This document shows, piece by piece, positions 26,215 through 34,733 of a stretch of 64,000 bases of DNA. This DNA is from Allofournierella massiliensis (GTDB taxonomy: Bacteria; Bacillota; Clostridia; Oscillospirales; Ruminococcaceae), in the NCBI RefSeq assembly GCF_004345265.1, contig NZ_SLUM01000015.1, forward strand, positions 1-64,000, written 5' to 3'. The notes beneath the pieces are model-generated. The model searched no databases and was not told the DNA's origin. It worked only from the letters and a program-made list of their open reading frames with translations. The translations under genes were made by a program, and so were the position numbers. Position 1 is the stretch's first letter. Each line of letters starts with the position of its first letter.

Positions 26215-26364
26215 TCAATCATCTTTTTGGGACACAAAATAGATGACTCCACTCCCAATAATGCTGATTGACACTACTGCACCAATACCAGGATTAAAAA
26301 AGGCACATGCAGTACCGGCTATTGCACTGATAATTCCAAATAGGACAGAAATTACAACCCTCAT
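26215..26364 (-). CDS. 49-residue membrane protein
   Basis: Encodes MRVVISVLFGIISAIAGTAC followed by a second hydrophobic segment (GAVVSISIIGSGVIYFV) and SQKDD. Two membrane helices, no recognised family. It lies upstream of a strong terminator and downstream of another small membrane-protein gene, so the two may form a unit. Confidence 0.55.
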   Translation of the reverse strand: MRVVISVLFGIISAIAGTACAFFNPGIGAVVSISIIGSGVIYFVSQKDD

Positions 26365-26468
26365 TGTTCGACCTCTTAATAGCTAAAAGTTTTTTGATTA
26401 CCCCGTTCGTCTGAAGAACCACCACCGGAAACAGAGAACGATCCAAAGCTGAGAGTGGCAAAGTATTA

Positions 26469-26660
26469 TTATTTTTTTCGGCTCGAAAGAATCCCCGAAA
26501 TACCAAAGAACAATCCAGTTACCAGAGATATTACCGCTAAAACCAGAATGATAAAAGCCGAATCATTTCCGTTGAAGCCAAGTGCTGTTAAAGCATAGAG
26601 AAATACAAGAGTGAGCATCAAGCAAAAGATGCCGAAAAGGATTTTAATGTTATTGCTCAT
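26469..26660 (-). CDS. 63-residue membrane protein
   Basis: Two hydrophobic segments (ILFGIFCLMLTLVFLYALTAL and FIILVLAVISLVTGLFFGISGI) ending in SSRKK, with a possible ribosome site AGAAAGG. I do not recognise the family. It follows the remains of a truncated gene (26682-26790) on the same strand, suggesting it was once part of a longer operon. Confidence 0.6.
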   Translation of the reverse strand: MSNNIKILFGIFCLMLTLVFLYALTALGFNGNDSAFIILVLAVISLVTGLFFGISGILSSRKK

Positions 26661-26681
26661 ATCTATCAGCCTTTCTCTTAA

Positions 26682-26790
26682 TTAGCTCTAAGTGTGCCCG
26701 GAACTGCTGTGTACTTTGAATATATAATGCTAATATGCCCTGTTGTTCCATCACAAAGATTATATAAAGTGTAAGTTGCCGTCGTCTGCT
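26682..26790 (-). pseudogene. 3' remnant of a truncated gene
   Basis: The minus-strand frame TYTLYNLCDGTTGHISI...KYTAVPGTLRAN ends in a normal stop but has no start: its upstream end is cut at the 29-bp repeat, where the frame meets a stop codon. The protein text looks like the C-terminus of a secreted or structured protein. Family unknown. Confidence 0.5.
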
Positions 26791-26816
26791 CCAATCAGCA
26801 GGATTTGCAATCCAAA
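26788..26816. repeat. 29-bp dispersed repeat, copy 2
   Basis: GCTCCAATCAGCAGGATTT followed by GCAATCCAAA; 27 of 29 bases match 16504-16532. It marks the break point of the truncated gene to its left. Confidence 0.65.
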
Positions 26817-26950
26817 GGGCAGAACCCTTTCCCAATCCATTGACTTTAAGCCGTTGTGTGAATATACTGTGCCCGTAACAGTTAAATGAATGTTTAATTG
26901 TTCGGCCATGTCAAACCAACCAAATACTAAAAGGAAAGGGGGTCTTTGTG

Positions 26951-27169
26951 ATGAAAAAGACCATTAAGCTGATCGACCTTGACTGCGGCCACTGTGCCGC
27001 CAAGATTCAGAAAGCCGTACAGAAAATCGACGGCGTAAATGACGTGGAAGTGAACTTCCTGAGCCAGAAGATGGTTCTGGATGCTCCGGATGACCGCTTC
27101 GACGCAATTCTGGCTGAGGCCAAGGCGCTTATCAAAAAGATTGAGCCGGATGTGACGGTCAAGGCGTAA
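26951..27169 (+). CDS. Heavy-metal-associated (HMA) domain protein
   Basis: A 72-residue ferredoxin-like metal-binding protein with the ligand motif DCGHCAAK in place of the usual GMxCxxC. It is encoded directly upstream of a Cd/Zn ATPase that lacks its own N-terminal metal domain, so it probably supplies that function in trans. A hairpin between the two genes may reduce read-through. ATG 26951 is used rather than GTG 26948. Confidence 0.85.
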   Translation: MKKTIKLIDLDCGHCAAKIQKAVQKIDGVNDVEVNFLSQKMVLDAPDDRFDAILAEAKALIKKIEPDVTVKA

Positions 27170-27178
27170 GAAAAGCTG

Positions 27179-27211
27179 AACACCGGCTGCCAGAAACGGC
27201 AGCCGGTGTTT
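27179..27211 (+). terminator. Intergenic hairpin between HMA and ATPase genes
   Basis: ACACCGGCTGCC and GGCAGCCGGTGT form a 12-bp stem with a 6-base loop, followed by TTTGACTG. It may partly terminate transcription or stabilise the upstream message. Confidence 0.6.
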
Positions 27212-27232
27212 GACTGAAAGGAGATGTTTATT

Positions 27233-29098
27233 ATGACACGAAAACAAAAGCACCTGCTTTTCCGCATTATCATTGCGGCAGTGCTGTTCGCTGCCGGCAG
27301 TCTGCTCACACTTGATCCGACTGCGGAAATGGCAGTATTTCTGGTCTGCTATGTTGTAATCGGCTGGGATATTGTCTGGAAGGCTCTCACCAATATCCTG
27401 CATGGACAGGTATTCGATGAAAACTTTCTGATGACGATTGCCACTATTGGCGCACTGATCTTAGGAGAACACTCTGAGGGCGTAGCCGTTATGCTGTTCT
27501 ATCAGGTAGGAGAATGGTTCCAGTCCTATGCGGTTTCCAAATCCAGAAAATCCATTGCAAGCCTGATGGACATTCGCCCTGACTATGCAAATGTAGAACG
27601 GAATGGAAAACTTGAACAGGTCGATCCTGAAGAAGTAAACATCGGGGATACGATTGTAGTAAAGCCTGGTGAACGGGTGCCGCTGGATGGTAAAATCATC
27701 AAAGGCACGTCCGCTTTGGATACATCTGCTCTCACCGGCGAATCCATGCCCCGTGACGTGGAACCTGGGATGGAAGTAATCAGCGGGTGCATCAACCAGA
27801 CAGGTATCCTGACCATTCAGACCACTAAAAAGTATGGGGAATCCACTGTTGCAAAAATTTTGGACCTTGTGGAGAATGCCAGCGATAAAAAAGGAAAAAC
27901 AGAAAACTTTATCAGCCGTTTTGCCCGCTACTACACCCCGATTGTGGTCTTTGCAGCGATTGCCCTTGCAGTTCTGCCGCCTCTTGTCACTGGACAGCCA
28001 TTCACGGTCTGGATTTACCGGGCACTGACCTTCCTGGTGATTTCCTGCCCCTGCGCTCTGGTTATCTCTATTCCGCTTAGTTTCTTTGGCGGCATCGGCG
28101 GTGCATCCAAAATCGGCGTCCTTGTCAAAGGCAGTAACTATTTGGAATCGCTGGCCCATACAGAGGTGGTGGTATTCGATAAAACCGGCACCTTGACAAA
28201 GGGTTCTTTTGCGGTCAGCCAGATCAATGCAGTAAGCATGAAAGAGGCACAGCTTTTGGAGCTGGCGGCTTATGCCGAGGACTACTCCAACCATCCGATC
28301 TCACTCTCCATAAAAAAAGCGTATGGCAAGAAGATCGACCACAGCCGCATTAGTGATGTGCAGGAAATTGCCGGTCACGGCGTCCGCGCTGTCATAGATG
28401 GGAAAACAATTCTCGCTGGCAACGCAAAACTGATGGATAGAGAAGAAATTGCCTATATCCCCTCGAATGCCATTGGTACAGTCATCTATCTGGCCTGCAA
28501 CGGAAAATATGCTGGTTATATTGTCATTGAAGATGAAATCAAAGCAGATGCTCCGTCTGCAATCAAAGCGTTAAAGGAAGTCGGCGTCAGGAAAACTGTC
28601 ATGCTCACCGGCGATGCAGATGCCGTCGGAAAGAAAGTGGCGCAAAAGCTGGGGCTGGATCAGGCATATACCGAATTGCTCCCGGCGGACAAGGTTGACC
28701 GTGTAGAAATGATGCTCCGGCAGACCACCGAAAAGGGGAAACTGGTGTTTGTTGGCGATGGAATCAACGATGCGCCTGTGCTTGCTCGTGCGGATGTAGG
28801 TATTGCCATGGGCGGTCTTGGTTCCGATGCGGCGATTGAGGCTGCGGACGTGGTTTTGATGACAGATGAACCCTCGAAGATCTCCGCAGTTGTCCAGATT
28901 GCCAGAAAGACAATCCGTATTGCAAATGAGAATATCGTGTTTGCTCTCGGCGTCAAGATTTTAGTTTTGATTTTGGGAGCTACTGGATACGCAAATATGT
29001 GGGCAGCCGTTTTTGCAGATGTTGGCGTATCGGTCATCGCTATTCTAAATGCGATTCGAGCGATGCGGGTAAAGAAATTCCTCCCCGTGACACGTTGA
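27233..29098 (+). CDS. Cadmium/zinc-type P1B ATPase
   Basis: A 621-residue metal pump with the CPC motif (ISCPCALVISIP, about residue 271), DKTGT (about 315), SNHPIS and [21 protein letters not shown]. The Cd/Zn/Pb group is indicated by the CPC context and the closing GATGYANMWAAVFADVGVSVIAILNAIR. It begins almost directly with membrane segments, the metal-binding domain being encoded separately just upstream. Start ATG 27233 follows AAAGGAG. Two divergent ArsR regulators lie downstream. Confidence 0.93.
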   Translation: MTRKQKHLLFRIIIAAVLFAAGSLLTLDPTAEMAVFLVCYVVIGWDIVWKALTNILHGQVFDENFLMTIATIGALILGEHSEGVAVMLFYQVGEWFQSYAVSKSRKSIASLMDIRPDYANVERNGKLEQVDPEEVNIGDTIVVKPGERVPLDGKIIKGTSALDTSALTGESMPRDVEPGMEVISGCINQTGILTIQTTKKYGESTVAKILDLVENASDKKGKTENFISRFARYYTPIVVFAAIALAVLPPLVTGQPFTVWIYRALTFLVISCPCALVISIPLSFFGGIGGASKIGVLVKGSNYLESLAHTEVVVFDKTGTLTKGSFAVSQINAVSMKEAQLLELAAYAEDYSNHPISLSIKKAYGKKIDHSRISDVQEIAGHGVRAVIDGKTILAGNAKLMDREEIAYIPSNAIGTVIYLACNGKYAGYIVIEDEIKADAPSAIKALKEVGVRKTVMLTGDADAVGKKVAQKLGLDQAYTELLPADKVDRVEMMLRQTTEKGKLVFVGDGINDAPVLARADVGIAMGGLGSDAAIEAADVVLMTDEPSKISAVVQIARKTIRIANENIVFALGVKILVLILGATGYANMWAAVFADVGVSVIAILNAIRAMRVKKFLPVTR

Positions 29099-29118
29099 CA
29101 GATAAGCAGGGATATAAG

Positions 29119-29155
29119 AATGCGCCGCTGTCCATTGTGGAAACAGCGGCGCATT
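29119..29155. terminator. Terminator between ATPase and ArsR genes
   Basis: AATGCGCCGCTGT and ACAGCGGCGCATT are perfect arms; the flanks are suitable for termination from both sides. Confidence 0.8.
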
Positions 29156-29162
29156 TCACTTA

Positions 29163-29525
29163 TCAATCAGTCGGACAAGATATTTCAAACAAGGCATCAA
29201 CGGTTTTATGGAGAAGTTTTGCAGGGCCTGTGTTGGATAAAGTATAGTAGACTTCCTTTCCCTCCCTGCGGCTGGTAATCAGGCCGCTGCTTTTCAGATT
29301 TTTCAAGTGGTGGGAAATGGCCGGTGCGCTCATTTGTACCGCTGCCGCTAAATTGCAGACACATTCCTCACTGTGGCACAACAGCCACAGAAGCCGCAGG
29401 CGTGACGGATCACTCAACTGCTGAAAAAGGAGCGCTATATCCCGGAAGTTTTCTTCCGCAGGCATTTTATCTAAAACTTTATCAATGTCTTGTCCATGAT
29501 TATGGGGCAAATGGTAGTGCGACAT
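29163..29525 (-). CDS. ArsR/SmtB-family metal repressor (ECVC type)
   Basis: A 120-residue winged-helix repressor with the metal-binding ECVCNL motif in the recognition-helix region (as in ArsR/CadC-type sensors), His-rich N-terminus (MSHYHLPHNHGQD) and the HTH MSAPAISHHLKNLKSSGLI. It faces away from a second ArsR gene and its end converges with the Cd/Zn ATPase, making regulation of that pump likely. Start ATG 29525 follows AAGGAGG. Confidence 0.9.
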   Translation of the reverse strand: MSHYHLPHNHGQDIDKVLDKMPAEENFRDIALLFQQLSDPSRLRLLWLLCHSEECVCNLAAAVQMSAPAISHHLKNLKSSGLITSRREGKEVYYTLSNTGPAKLLHKTVDALFEISCPTD

Positions 29526-29600
29526 ATCGGCCGCCTCCTTTCCAAAAATAGAATACCCGCAAATAGTATAGCTGTCAAATACGAAAGATTGGAGGTCACT
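29526..29600. promoter_or_regulatory. Divergent promoter region of two ArsR genes
   Basis: A 75-bp AT-rich region shared by two divergent regulators, containing repeated AATAGnAT words (AATAGAATACCCG and AATAGTATAGC) that could be ArsR-type operator half-sites. Confidence 0.4.
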
Positions 29601-29918
29601 ATGGAGCAACAGCAAAAATCATGCGTACTTATACCTGACGCAGCGGACATAGATCGGTTATCTGAGCTGCACAAAGCAATGGGCGATTTCACTCGCATGA
29701 AAATCCTATGGGCGCTTATGGGCCGGGAATATTGCGTGAATGAACTGGCCACGCAAATGAATATGTCCGAATCCGCAGTTTCCCATCAACTGAAAATTCT
29801 AAAATTTGCAAAGCTGGTTTCCCCACATAAAGTCGGGAAAAATGTATTCTACGCTTTATGCGACGAACATATCAAGTGGATTTTAGAAGAAACCTACGCC
29901 CATATCTCTGAAAGATAA
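29601..29918 (+). CDS. ArsR-family winged-helix regulator
   Basis: A 105-residue repressor with the ArsR winged helix (MKILWALMGREYCVNELATQMNMSESAVSHQLKILKFAKLVSPHKVGKNVFYALCDEHIKWIL). The C-terminal D-x-H-x10-H pattern (DEHIKWILEETYAHISE) matches the alpha-5 metal site of SmtB/CzrA-type zinc sensors. ATG 29601 follows TTGGAGG. It is divergent from an ECVC-type ArsR; the two may respond to different metals. Confidence 0.9.
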   Translation: MEQQQKSCVLIPDAADIDRLSELHKAMGDFTRMKILWALMGREYCVNELATQMNMSESAVSHQLKILKFAKLVSPHKVGKNVFYALCDEHIKWILEETYAHISER

Positions 29919-29919
29919 A

Positions 29920-29952
29920 GAGGCGCAGCCCTGTGAAAAAGGGTTGCGCCTC
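29920..29952. terminator. Bidirectional terminator
   Basis: GAGGCGCAGCCC pairs with GGGTTGCGCCTC between two converging genes. Confidence 0.8.
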
Positions 29953-29966
29953 GGTACGGCGATTGT

Positions 29967-30485
29967 TTACAGCATATCGTAGGAAATCAGTTTATCCATA
30001 GGAATGCGCTGAGCGGCAAAGCGGTTCGGATCGCCCTCGCCCTCGGCGGAGTAGCCGATAGCAAGGATATTGATCGGCTCCAGATTGGCAGGCAGATGAA
30101 ATGCCTTGCTCAGAACGTCCGGCTTAAAGTAGCATACCCAAACACTTCCCAGGCCCAGTTCCGTTGCCTGGAGCATCATGTGGTCCGTCAGGATAGAGGC
30201 GTCAATGTCGCCAGTCTGCTTTTTGTCAAAGGGCCGCACCCATGCCTTGTTGTGGTCTGCACACACGATAATTGCCAGCGGCGCTCCATAAACCTCGGCG
30301 GCCTCGCCCACTTTCGCAAGGGCCTCATCACTCTGGGCAACAATCAGATGAACCGGCTGAAGATTAGCTGCCGTTGGAGCAACGTGCGCGGCCTCCAAAA
30401 TCTTGGCCAGCTTTTCAGACTCCACCTTCTGATTGGTATAGTTCCGGACAGAGAAACGCTTTTTAGCGATTTCAAGTAGTTCCAT
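29967..30485 (-). CDS. Nitroreductase-family flavoprotein
   Basis: A 172-residue FMN-dependent oxidoreductase. The N-terminus shows the family pattern KKRFSVRNYTNQ and AAHVAPTAANLQP, the C-terminus PINILAIGYSAEGEGDP. It reduces nitro compounds or quinones with NAD(P)H. It is divergent from an HxlR regulator, the usual arrangement for electrophile- or redox-responsive nitroreductases. ATG 30485 is preferred. Confidence 0.92.
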   Translation of the reverse strand: MELLEIAKKRFSVRNYTNQKVESEKLAKILEAAHVAPTAANLQPVHLIVAQSDEALAKVGEAAEVYGAPLAIIVCADHNKAWVRPFDKKQTGDIDASILTDHMMLQATELGLGSVWVCYFKPDVLSKAFHLPANLEPINILAIGYSAEGEGDPNRFAAQRIPMDKLISYDML

Positions 30486-30569
30486 AGTTATAACATCCTT
30501 TCTGTGTGTTCTATGTGTCAAATCAACCATCGACTATATTGTAGCACCGCAAATTTTTTTCACAAGAAT

Positions 30570-30606
30570 GTACTTTCCGGGAAGATAGTACCCAAAAGGA
30601 AAGTGC
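30570..30606. promoter_or_regulatory. HxlR operator candidate
   Basis: GTACTTTCC (30570-30578) and GGAAAGTGC (30598-30606) are inverted, with internal GTAC/TAGTAC words, in the intergenic region of the divergent nitroreductase and HxlR genes. Confidence 0.5.
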
Positions 30607-30630
30607 TCTTTCGTCAAGGGAGGTACGAAT

Positions 30631-30984
30631 ATGCAAGCAGAAAACTTTAGTTGCCCTGTGGAGGCGACATTATCCTTAATCGGTGGTAAATATAAGCCAC
30701 TCATCTTATGGCACCTTATCGAACAGCCACTTCACTACATGGAGCTTCAGCGGCTCATTCCAAAGGCCACAGCGAAGATGCTTTCGCAGCAGCTCCGGGA
30801 TCTTCAGCAAAGCGGAATGGTTTCCAGAGAAGTAATACCGGAAAATCCTCCAAAGACAATCTATTCTTTAACATCCTTTGGGAAAAGCATTGTCCCCGTT
30901 TTGGAGGCTATGTGTAATTGGGGAACCAGTTATCTGGACGGACTGGATGTGCAGCTCCCTTGCTGCCCATCCATGAGAAAATAA
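30631..30984 (+). CDS. HxlR-family regulator
   Basis: A 117-residue winged-helix protein with the HxlR signature (SCPVEATLSLIGGKYKPLILWHLIEQPLHYMELQRLIPKATAKMLSQQLRDLQQSGMV). The N-terminal cysteine in FSCPVE is the conserved redox- or electrophile-sensing residue of this family; a second pair of cysteines lies at the C-terminus (PCCPSM). It probably controls the divergent nitroreductase gene. Confidence 0.92.
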   Translation: MQAENFSCPVEATLSLIGGKYKPLILWHLIEQPLHYMELQRLIPKATAKMLSQQLRDLQQSGMVSREVIPENPPKTIYSLTSFGKSIVPVLEAMCNWGTSYLDGLDVQLPCCPSMRK

Positions 30985-31116
30985 AGAATCCGGCACAGCA
31001 GATGCAGACGCATTAAGCTGTGTCGGATTTCTTTTTATATCTGGGACTGTCGTACATAGTTGCACAGTAACGCAACCAAAACTGCCACAGAGTTAATCTA
31101 TGATGGCATTACATTA

Positions 31117-31449
31117 TTAGTCTTCAACTTCAACATGGAGCTGGTCGGCGATCTCATCAACAGACATCCCATTCTTCAGCGCCAGCTTGACAATTTCCTG
31201 GATTTTCTGCTTCTTCGTTTTACGTGGCTTGCGGGGAGGCTTAGGGGCCAGGAGCTCCTTCTTCTTTTCCTCCAGAGATTTGATGCGTTCCCTGGCTGCG
31301 GTGATCTTCGCATCATACTCTGCCACAACAGACTCCTTTTTTGATTCCAATTCTTTGATGGACTGATCTATCTTTGCGATTTTTTCGTCCACCTCTGCAG
31401 CTCTTTCCTGCGGGGTACGGCGCGGGCGTTTATTCTCGGACTCTGCCAT
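31117..31449 (-). CDS. Coiled-coil protein with basic linker
   Basis: A 110-residue protein: an acidic/basic N-terminus (ESENKRPRRTPQERAAE), a coiled coil over about residues 15-72, a Lys/Pro-rich stretch (KPPRKPRKTKKQK) and a C-terminal helix-turn-helix-like end (NGMSVDEIADQLHVEVED). The end resembles a DNA-binding helix pair as in small nucleoid-associated proteins. Family not recognised. It lies beyond the terminator of the replication operon and has its own ribosome site (GGAAAGG region). Confidence 0.65.
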   Translation of the reverse strand: MAESENKRPRRTPQERAAEVDEKIAKIDQSIKELESKKESVVAEYDAKITAARERIKSLEEKKKELLAPKPPRKPRKTKKQKIQEIVKLALKNGMSVDEIADQLHVEVED

Positions 31450-31558
31450 TTTAAGATCACCTTTCCTTTGTGTATAAACTGGATGCGCGTATATTGAAAG
31501 AGTACCATATAGCATATCAAAACGCAAGAGTAGGAAGTCGAATCTCGTCCATGAGAAA

Positions 31559-31601
31559 ACCGCCGGGCAGAAGGAAAATCCCTCCGCCCGGCGGTGCCGC
31601 A
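31559..31601 (-). terminator. Terminator on the minus strand, downstream of a 31.45-31.6 kb leader
   Basis: ACCGCCGGGC and GCCCGGCGGT form a strong stem just after the operon's last gene (31628), followed on the minus strand by TTTTCTC. It ends the leftward replication operon. Confidence 0.8.
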
Positions 31602-31627
31602 TTTGTTACACGAAATCAGCGCGTAGC

Positions 31628-32260
31628 TTAGGTATGTACGCTGTACTGGGCCTTTGCCAAATCCTCGGCGCCATGCAGTATGATACCGCCGCAGACTCCC
31701 GGGCCCCAAGATGTGACCTCTTCAAAAAAGAAGCTGTACGGCGCGCCGTCATCATAAATACGGATTTTCTCCGCATCCCGCCACTGAAAATGGTGTTCCA
31801 GGGTTTTCCCCAGCTTGTGCCGCAGGCGCGGCATTTGAACAACCTGATGCAGATTTTTCCTGCTGTGGAACTCATAGCGTCGTGTGACCTTCTCCGGGAT
31901 GGAGAGCTGGCTCCACTTTGCGTCATTCGCATTTTCTCCGGCCTGCGCAAAGGCGTGAAACGGCTTATAGGGCAGCCGAATACTTTCCTGCCAGCCCCGC
32001 ACGCTGCCTCTGCCTTCTTCCTGCAGCCAGGTGAACTGGATCTCCAGCATCTGCACACCATCCGTCCCTTTTGCCAGCCGCAGGGAAGCAAAAGAGCCAC
32101 AGTCGCTGCAAACCAGGCGGCTCTCAGGCCGTTGCTCCAACTGCTGAAATTCCCTGCGCAAGAGAGCAAACCGGGAGGGGGATTTTCGTCCCCAGGATAC
32201 TGTGCGAATAAAAAGGAGTTCCCCTCTGCACTCTACTTTTACCATTGTACGATCATTCAT
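31628..32260 (-). CDS. Uncharacterised element protein (210 residues)
   Basis: A soluble 210-residue protein without a recognised domain. One CxxC pair (LVCSDCGSFASLRLA) suggests a small metal site. It begins with MNDRTMVKVECRGELLF and has a basic central part. The start overlaps the upstream 826-residue gene by 8 bp, so the product is co-translated with it. It is the last gene of the leftward operon and probably works with the two large proteins encoded upstream. Confidence 0.65.
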   Translation of the reverse strand: MNDRTMVKVECRGELLFIRTVSWGRKSPSRFALLRREFQQLEQRPESRLVCSDCGSFASLRLAKGTDGVQMLEIQFTWLQEEGRGSVRGWQESIRLPYKPFHAFAQAGENANDAKWSQLSIPEKVTRRYEFHSRKNLHQVVQMPRLRHKLGKTLEHHFQWRDAEKIRIYDDGAPYSFFFEEVTSWGPGVCGGIILHGAEDLAKAQYSVHT

Positions 32261-34733
32261 CGGTTTTCGCCTCCTTCTGCTGTGACGGTTCTGCTGTGCG
32301 CATGGCCGCCTGTTCAATGAGGAAAACAGCTCCTTTATACTGCTCTTTATGGGAAGTCACCGCAGCGCCCCCCATAGAATCCAGATACTGCTGTCCATTT
32401 TTGGATTTAGAGATATACACATAGAACTGACTGCTGATATATTGGTCGCGGTCATAGCAGTCCAGATAATTCCTCGCCAACACGGCAACGGCGCCAATGG
32501 CCGCCGCTTTTTGTGTTACCAATGAAACGGCCATCTTCATCACGGTCCTTGTTTCTTCATCGTTCAAACTGCATGTGTAAATGCGCTCCAGAAACAGAAC
32601 CAGCCTTTCGTCTGCAGGTGTCATTTTGCCTGTTGGTTGCTCCTGTGCCAGATCAGCAAAGGAGAAATCAAAGTCCGCCGGTCTTTGGAACGCCCCCTTT
32701 GTCAGCCGGACGCAGGCGCGGCCAACGACATCTTCTCCTTTCCGAATCAGGATCATCTTCTTGTTGGAGTCAAAAGCCGCCAGCAGGCATTCCCGCTGGC
32801 TTCCAGTCCAGCAGGAGAGGCAGGTGCTATGGGGCAGCTCTCCCAACCGCATCGTACGGTAAAAATCATCTGCTTCTTCTGCGAAGAACGGCCCCCGCTC
32901 CAGCGTAAGATTGTGTTTCCATGTCGTTTCCTGCGCCTCGCTGATGGGATATCGAATCTCCCGCTGAAGGTCATCGGTAAAGTATTTCAGCGTGTAGAAT
33001 TGCCCTATCAGTTCAGCCTGCACAATCCTGCGCAGAGCCTCGATAGCCTTGTCGTTACCCTGCAGATAGCCGTATAGAGAGTGCGCCATCGCACTCCCGC
33101 CGTGCAGCAGGAAATTGGTAATCGGCTCCTTGTGCTGCTCCACAAATTCATCGGTGAAGGAAAGCCTCTGCTTTAGGTCCAGCCAGTCCTGATCCATGGT
33201 AAGGACAGCGGCACGAACCTGCGTCCAGTCCTTTTGCCCGGCAATCACCGTTTCGTTGTTAAGCGCAAAGATAACATCGGCCTCTGATTGGAGTTCCGGG
33301 ATGAACGCTTGCAGCTGAGCATACCGTTGCAGCAGCCGCATGGCCGTCTTCCGTGTCAAGCCGTGAATGTGCCCAAAGGCGCCGCGGTACCACTCACTAA
33401 ACGGCTTTTCCAGCAGGCATTGGGCAAGCTGCTCTATTTCCTGATCTTCTATATAGGGACTGATCAGATCATATTTCAACAGCTGGCGGAGGGTAAGCAG
33501 CCGCCTGTCCACCGAAAGGGGCGTCAGCAGGGTGTAGAGGCGGACATAGACCTTATCCTGCCGCCACAGCAGCCGCATTTCTTCAAAGGTGTACTGTTGT
33601 CCATCTTCCAGCAGGTCAAAGTAGCTGGTTCCGCGCTCTACCGTATCACACGCCTGCAGGTTCTCCACTGTGAGGCTGTTAAGATTGCTATGCTCGCGGA
33701 ACTTGTCCTCGAACAGAAGCGCATATCGCCCAAGAGACAGGAACAGCTCGCTGTGCTCGCTTACCAGATCCAGAAAATGCTTTTTCCCATGCTGCACCGC
33801 ATAAGTAAGAATGGGGAACTGATAACGGCGGATAGCTTCAAAATCCAGACGGAGCCTGCCGGAGTACAGGGCATTGAGATAGCTCAGCTCATTGCACAGG
33901 ATCTCCTGCCGTTGTTCTTTGTCCAGCGGCTGGACGCCTGAGATAAACCAGTTGAGGTCATATTGACCCGCATGATTCTGCAGCCACCGCTCAAAGAAAG
34001 CATCAAGATCCTCTGTATCGAAATCGAAGACGCCCAGCAGGCGGCGAAACTTCATCACATCGGCCATCTGCACCCAGCCAAGGTCCTTGATCCGCTCAGC
34101 ATCCAGCGCCAGTGTCACACCCTGCCGGTAGAGCAGCGCAAGGACCCGCTGGAGCGGCCGGTTCTGTTCCAGTAATTCCAGCGCCGTTCTCTCGTTGTCA
34201 TGCCAGTTGAACAGGTATGGCCCCAGAAACGGAAGCCGCATCATACCTCTTTGCGCATCCGTCAATGTGGAAATCTCATCCCATTCCGCTGCCGGGAAGG
34301 TGTTGAGATTATCAATGATAGCCTGTTCTTCTTCCTCATACTTGATAAGTGGCAGGTAGTATTTCATGTAATAAAAACGCAGGGACGATGGAAGATCTGC
34401 GCCCGCCGCTGCCAGCACCCGCTCATGCGGGTACTGTATCAACTGCTCTCCGCAGTCTTCCGCCGACCGAAGCATACTTGTGACCGGCTGGTCATCAACT
34501 CCATAGTCACACAGCGCCCGATAGAGTACGGCAAATTCCGGCGTCTTAACAAGTTCTTTCTGAATGCACATGTTCTCTTTGCCGGAACGCAGCCTGTCCT
34601 GCAATTCAAATTTTTCAGCCCGCTCGCAGGTCTGATCCAGAGCATCCTCAGGGAATTTCGCCGTCAACTCCGGTTTCAGACCGCTTTTTTCCATACGGGT
34701 GAGCAGGGACAAATGTTTGAGCGTGTTGATCAT
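32253..34733 (-). CDS. Large uncharacterised protein (826 residues)
   Basis: A large, soluble, leucine-rich and mainly helical protein (by composition) that I cannot place in a family. The C-terminal 250 residues differ, with a conserved-looking core around HSTCLSCWTGSQRECLLAAFDSNKKMILIRKGEDVVGRACVRLTKG, which resembles nucleic-acid-binding or PcfJ-like C-terminal segments but without a clear match. It overlaps the 705-residue gene by 4 bp and the 210-residue gene by 8 bp, so the three are translationally coupled and likely form a complex. Confidence 0.7.
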   Translation of the reverse strand: MINTLKHLSLLTRMEKSGLKPELTAKFPEDALDQTCERAEKFELQDRLRSGKENMCIQKELVKTPEFAVLYRALCDYGVDDQPVTSMLRSAEDCGEQLIQYPHERVLAAAGADLPSSLRFYYMKYYLPLIKYEEEEQAIIDNLNTFPAAEWDEISTLTDAQRGMMRLPFLGPYLFNWHDNERTALELLEQNRPLQRVLALLYRQGVTLALDAERIKDLGWVQMADVMKFRRLLGVFDFDTEDLDAFFERWLQNHAGQYDLNWFISGVQPLDKEQRQEILCNELSYLNALYSGRLRLDFEAIRRYQFPILTYAVQHGKKHFLDLVSEHSELFLSLGRYALLFEDKFREHSNLNSLTVENLQACDTVERGTSYFDLLEDGQQYTFEEMRLLWRQDKVYVRLYTLLTPLSVDRRLLTLRQLLKYDLISPYIEDQEIEQLAQCLLEKPFSEWYRGAFGHIHGLTRKTAMRLLQRYAQLQAFIPELQSEADVIFALNNETVIAGQKDWTQVRAAVLTMDQDWLDLKQRLSFTDEFVEQHKEPITNFLLHGGSAMAHSLYGYLQGNDKAIEALRRIVQAELIGQFYTLKYFTDDLQREIRYPISEAQETTWKHNLTLERGPFFAEEADDFYRTMRLGELPHSTCLSCWTGSQRECLLAAFDSNKKMILIRKGEDVVGRACVRLTKGAFQRPADFDFSFADLAQEQPTGKMTPADERLVLFLERIYTCSLNDEETRTVMKMAVSLVTQKAAAIGAVAVLARNYLDCYDRDQYISSQFYVYISKSKNGQQYLDSMGGAAVTSHKEQYKGAVFLIEQAAMRTAEPSQQKEAKTDE

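Noticed and set aside
1-31000. Known antibiotic-resistance gene such as tet(M) or erm
   Set aside because: Only a KTR gene and an orphan leader peptide that often accompany such genes are present; no resistance enzyme or ribosome-protection protein is seen.
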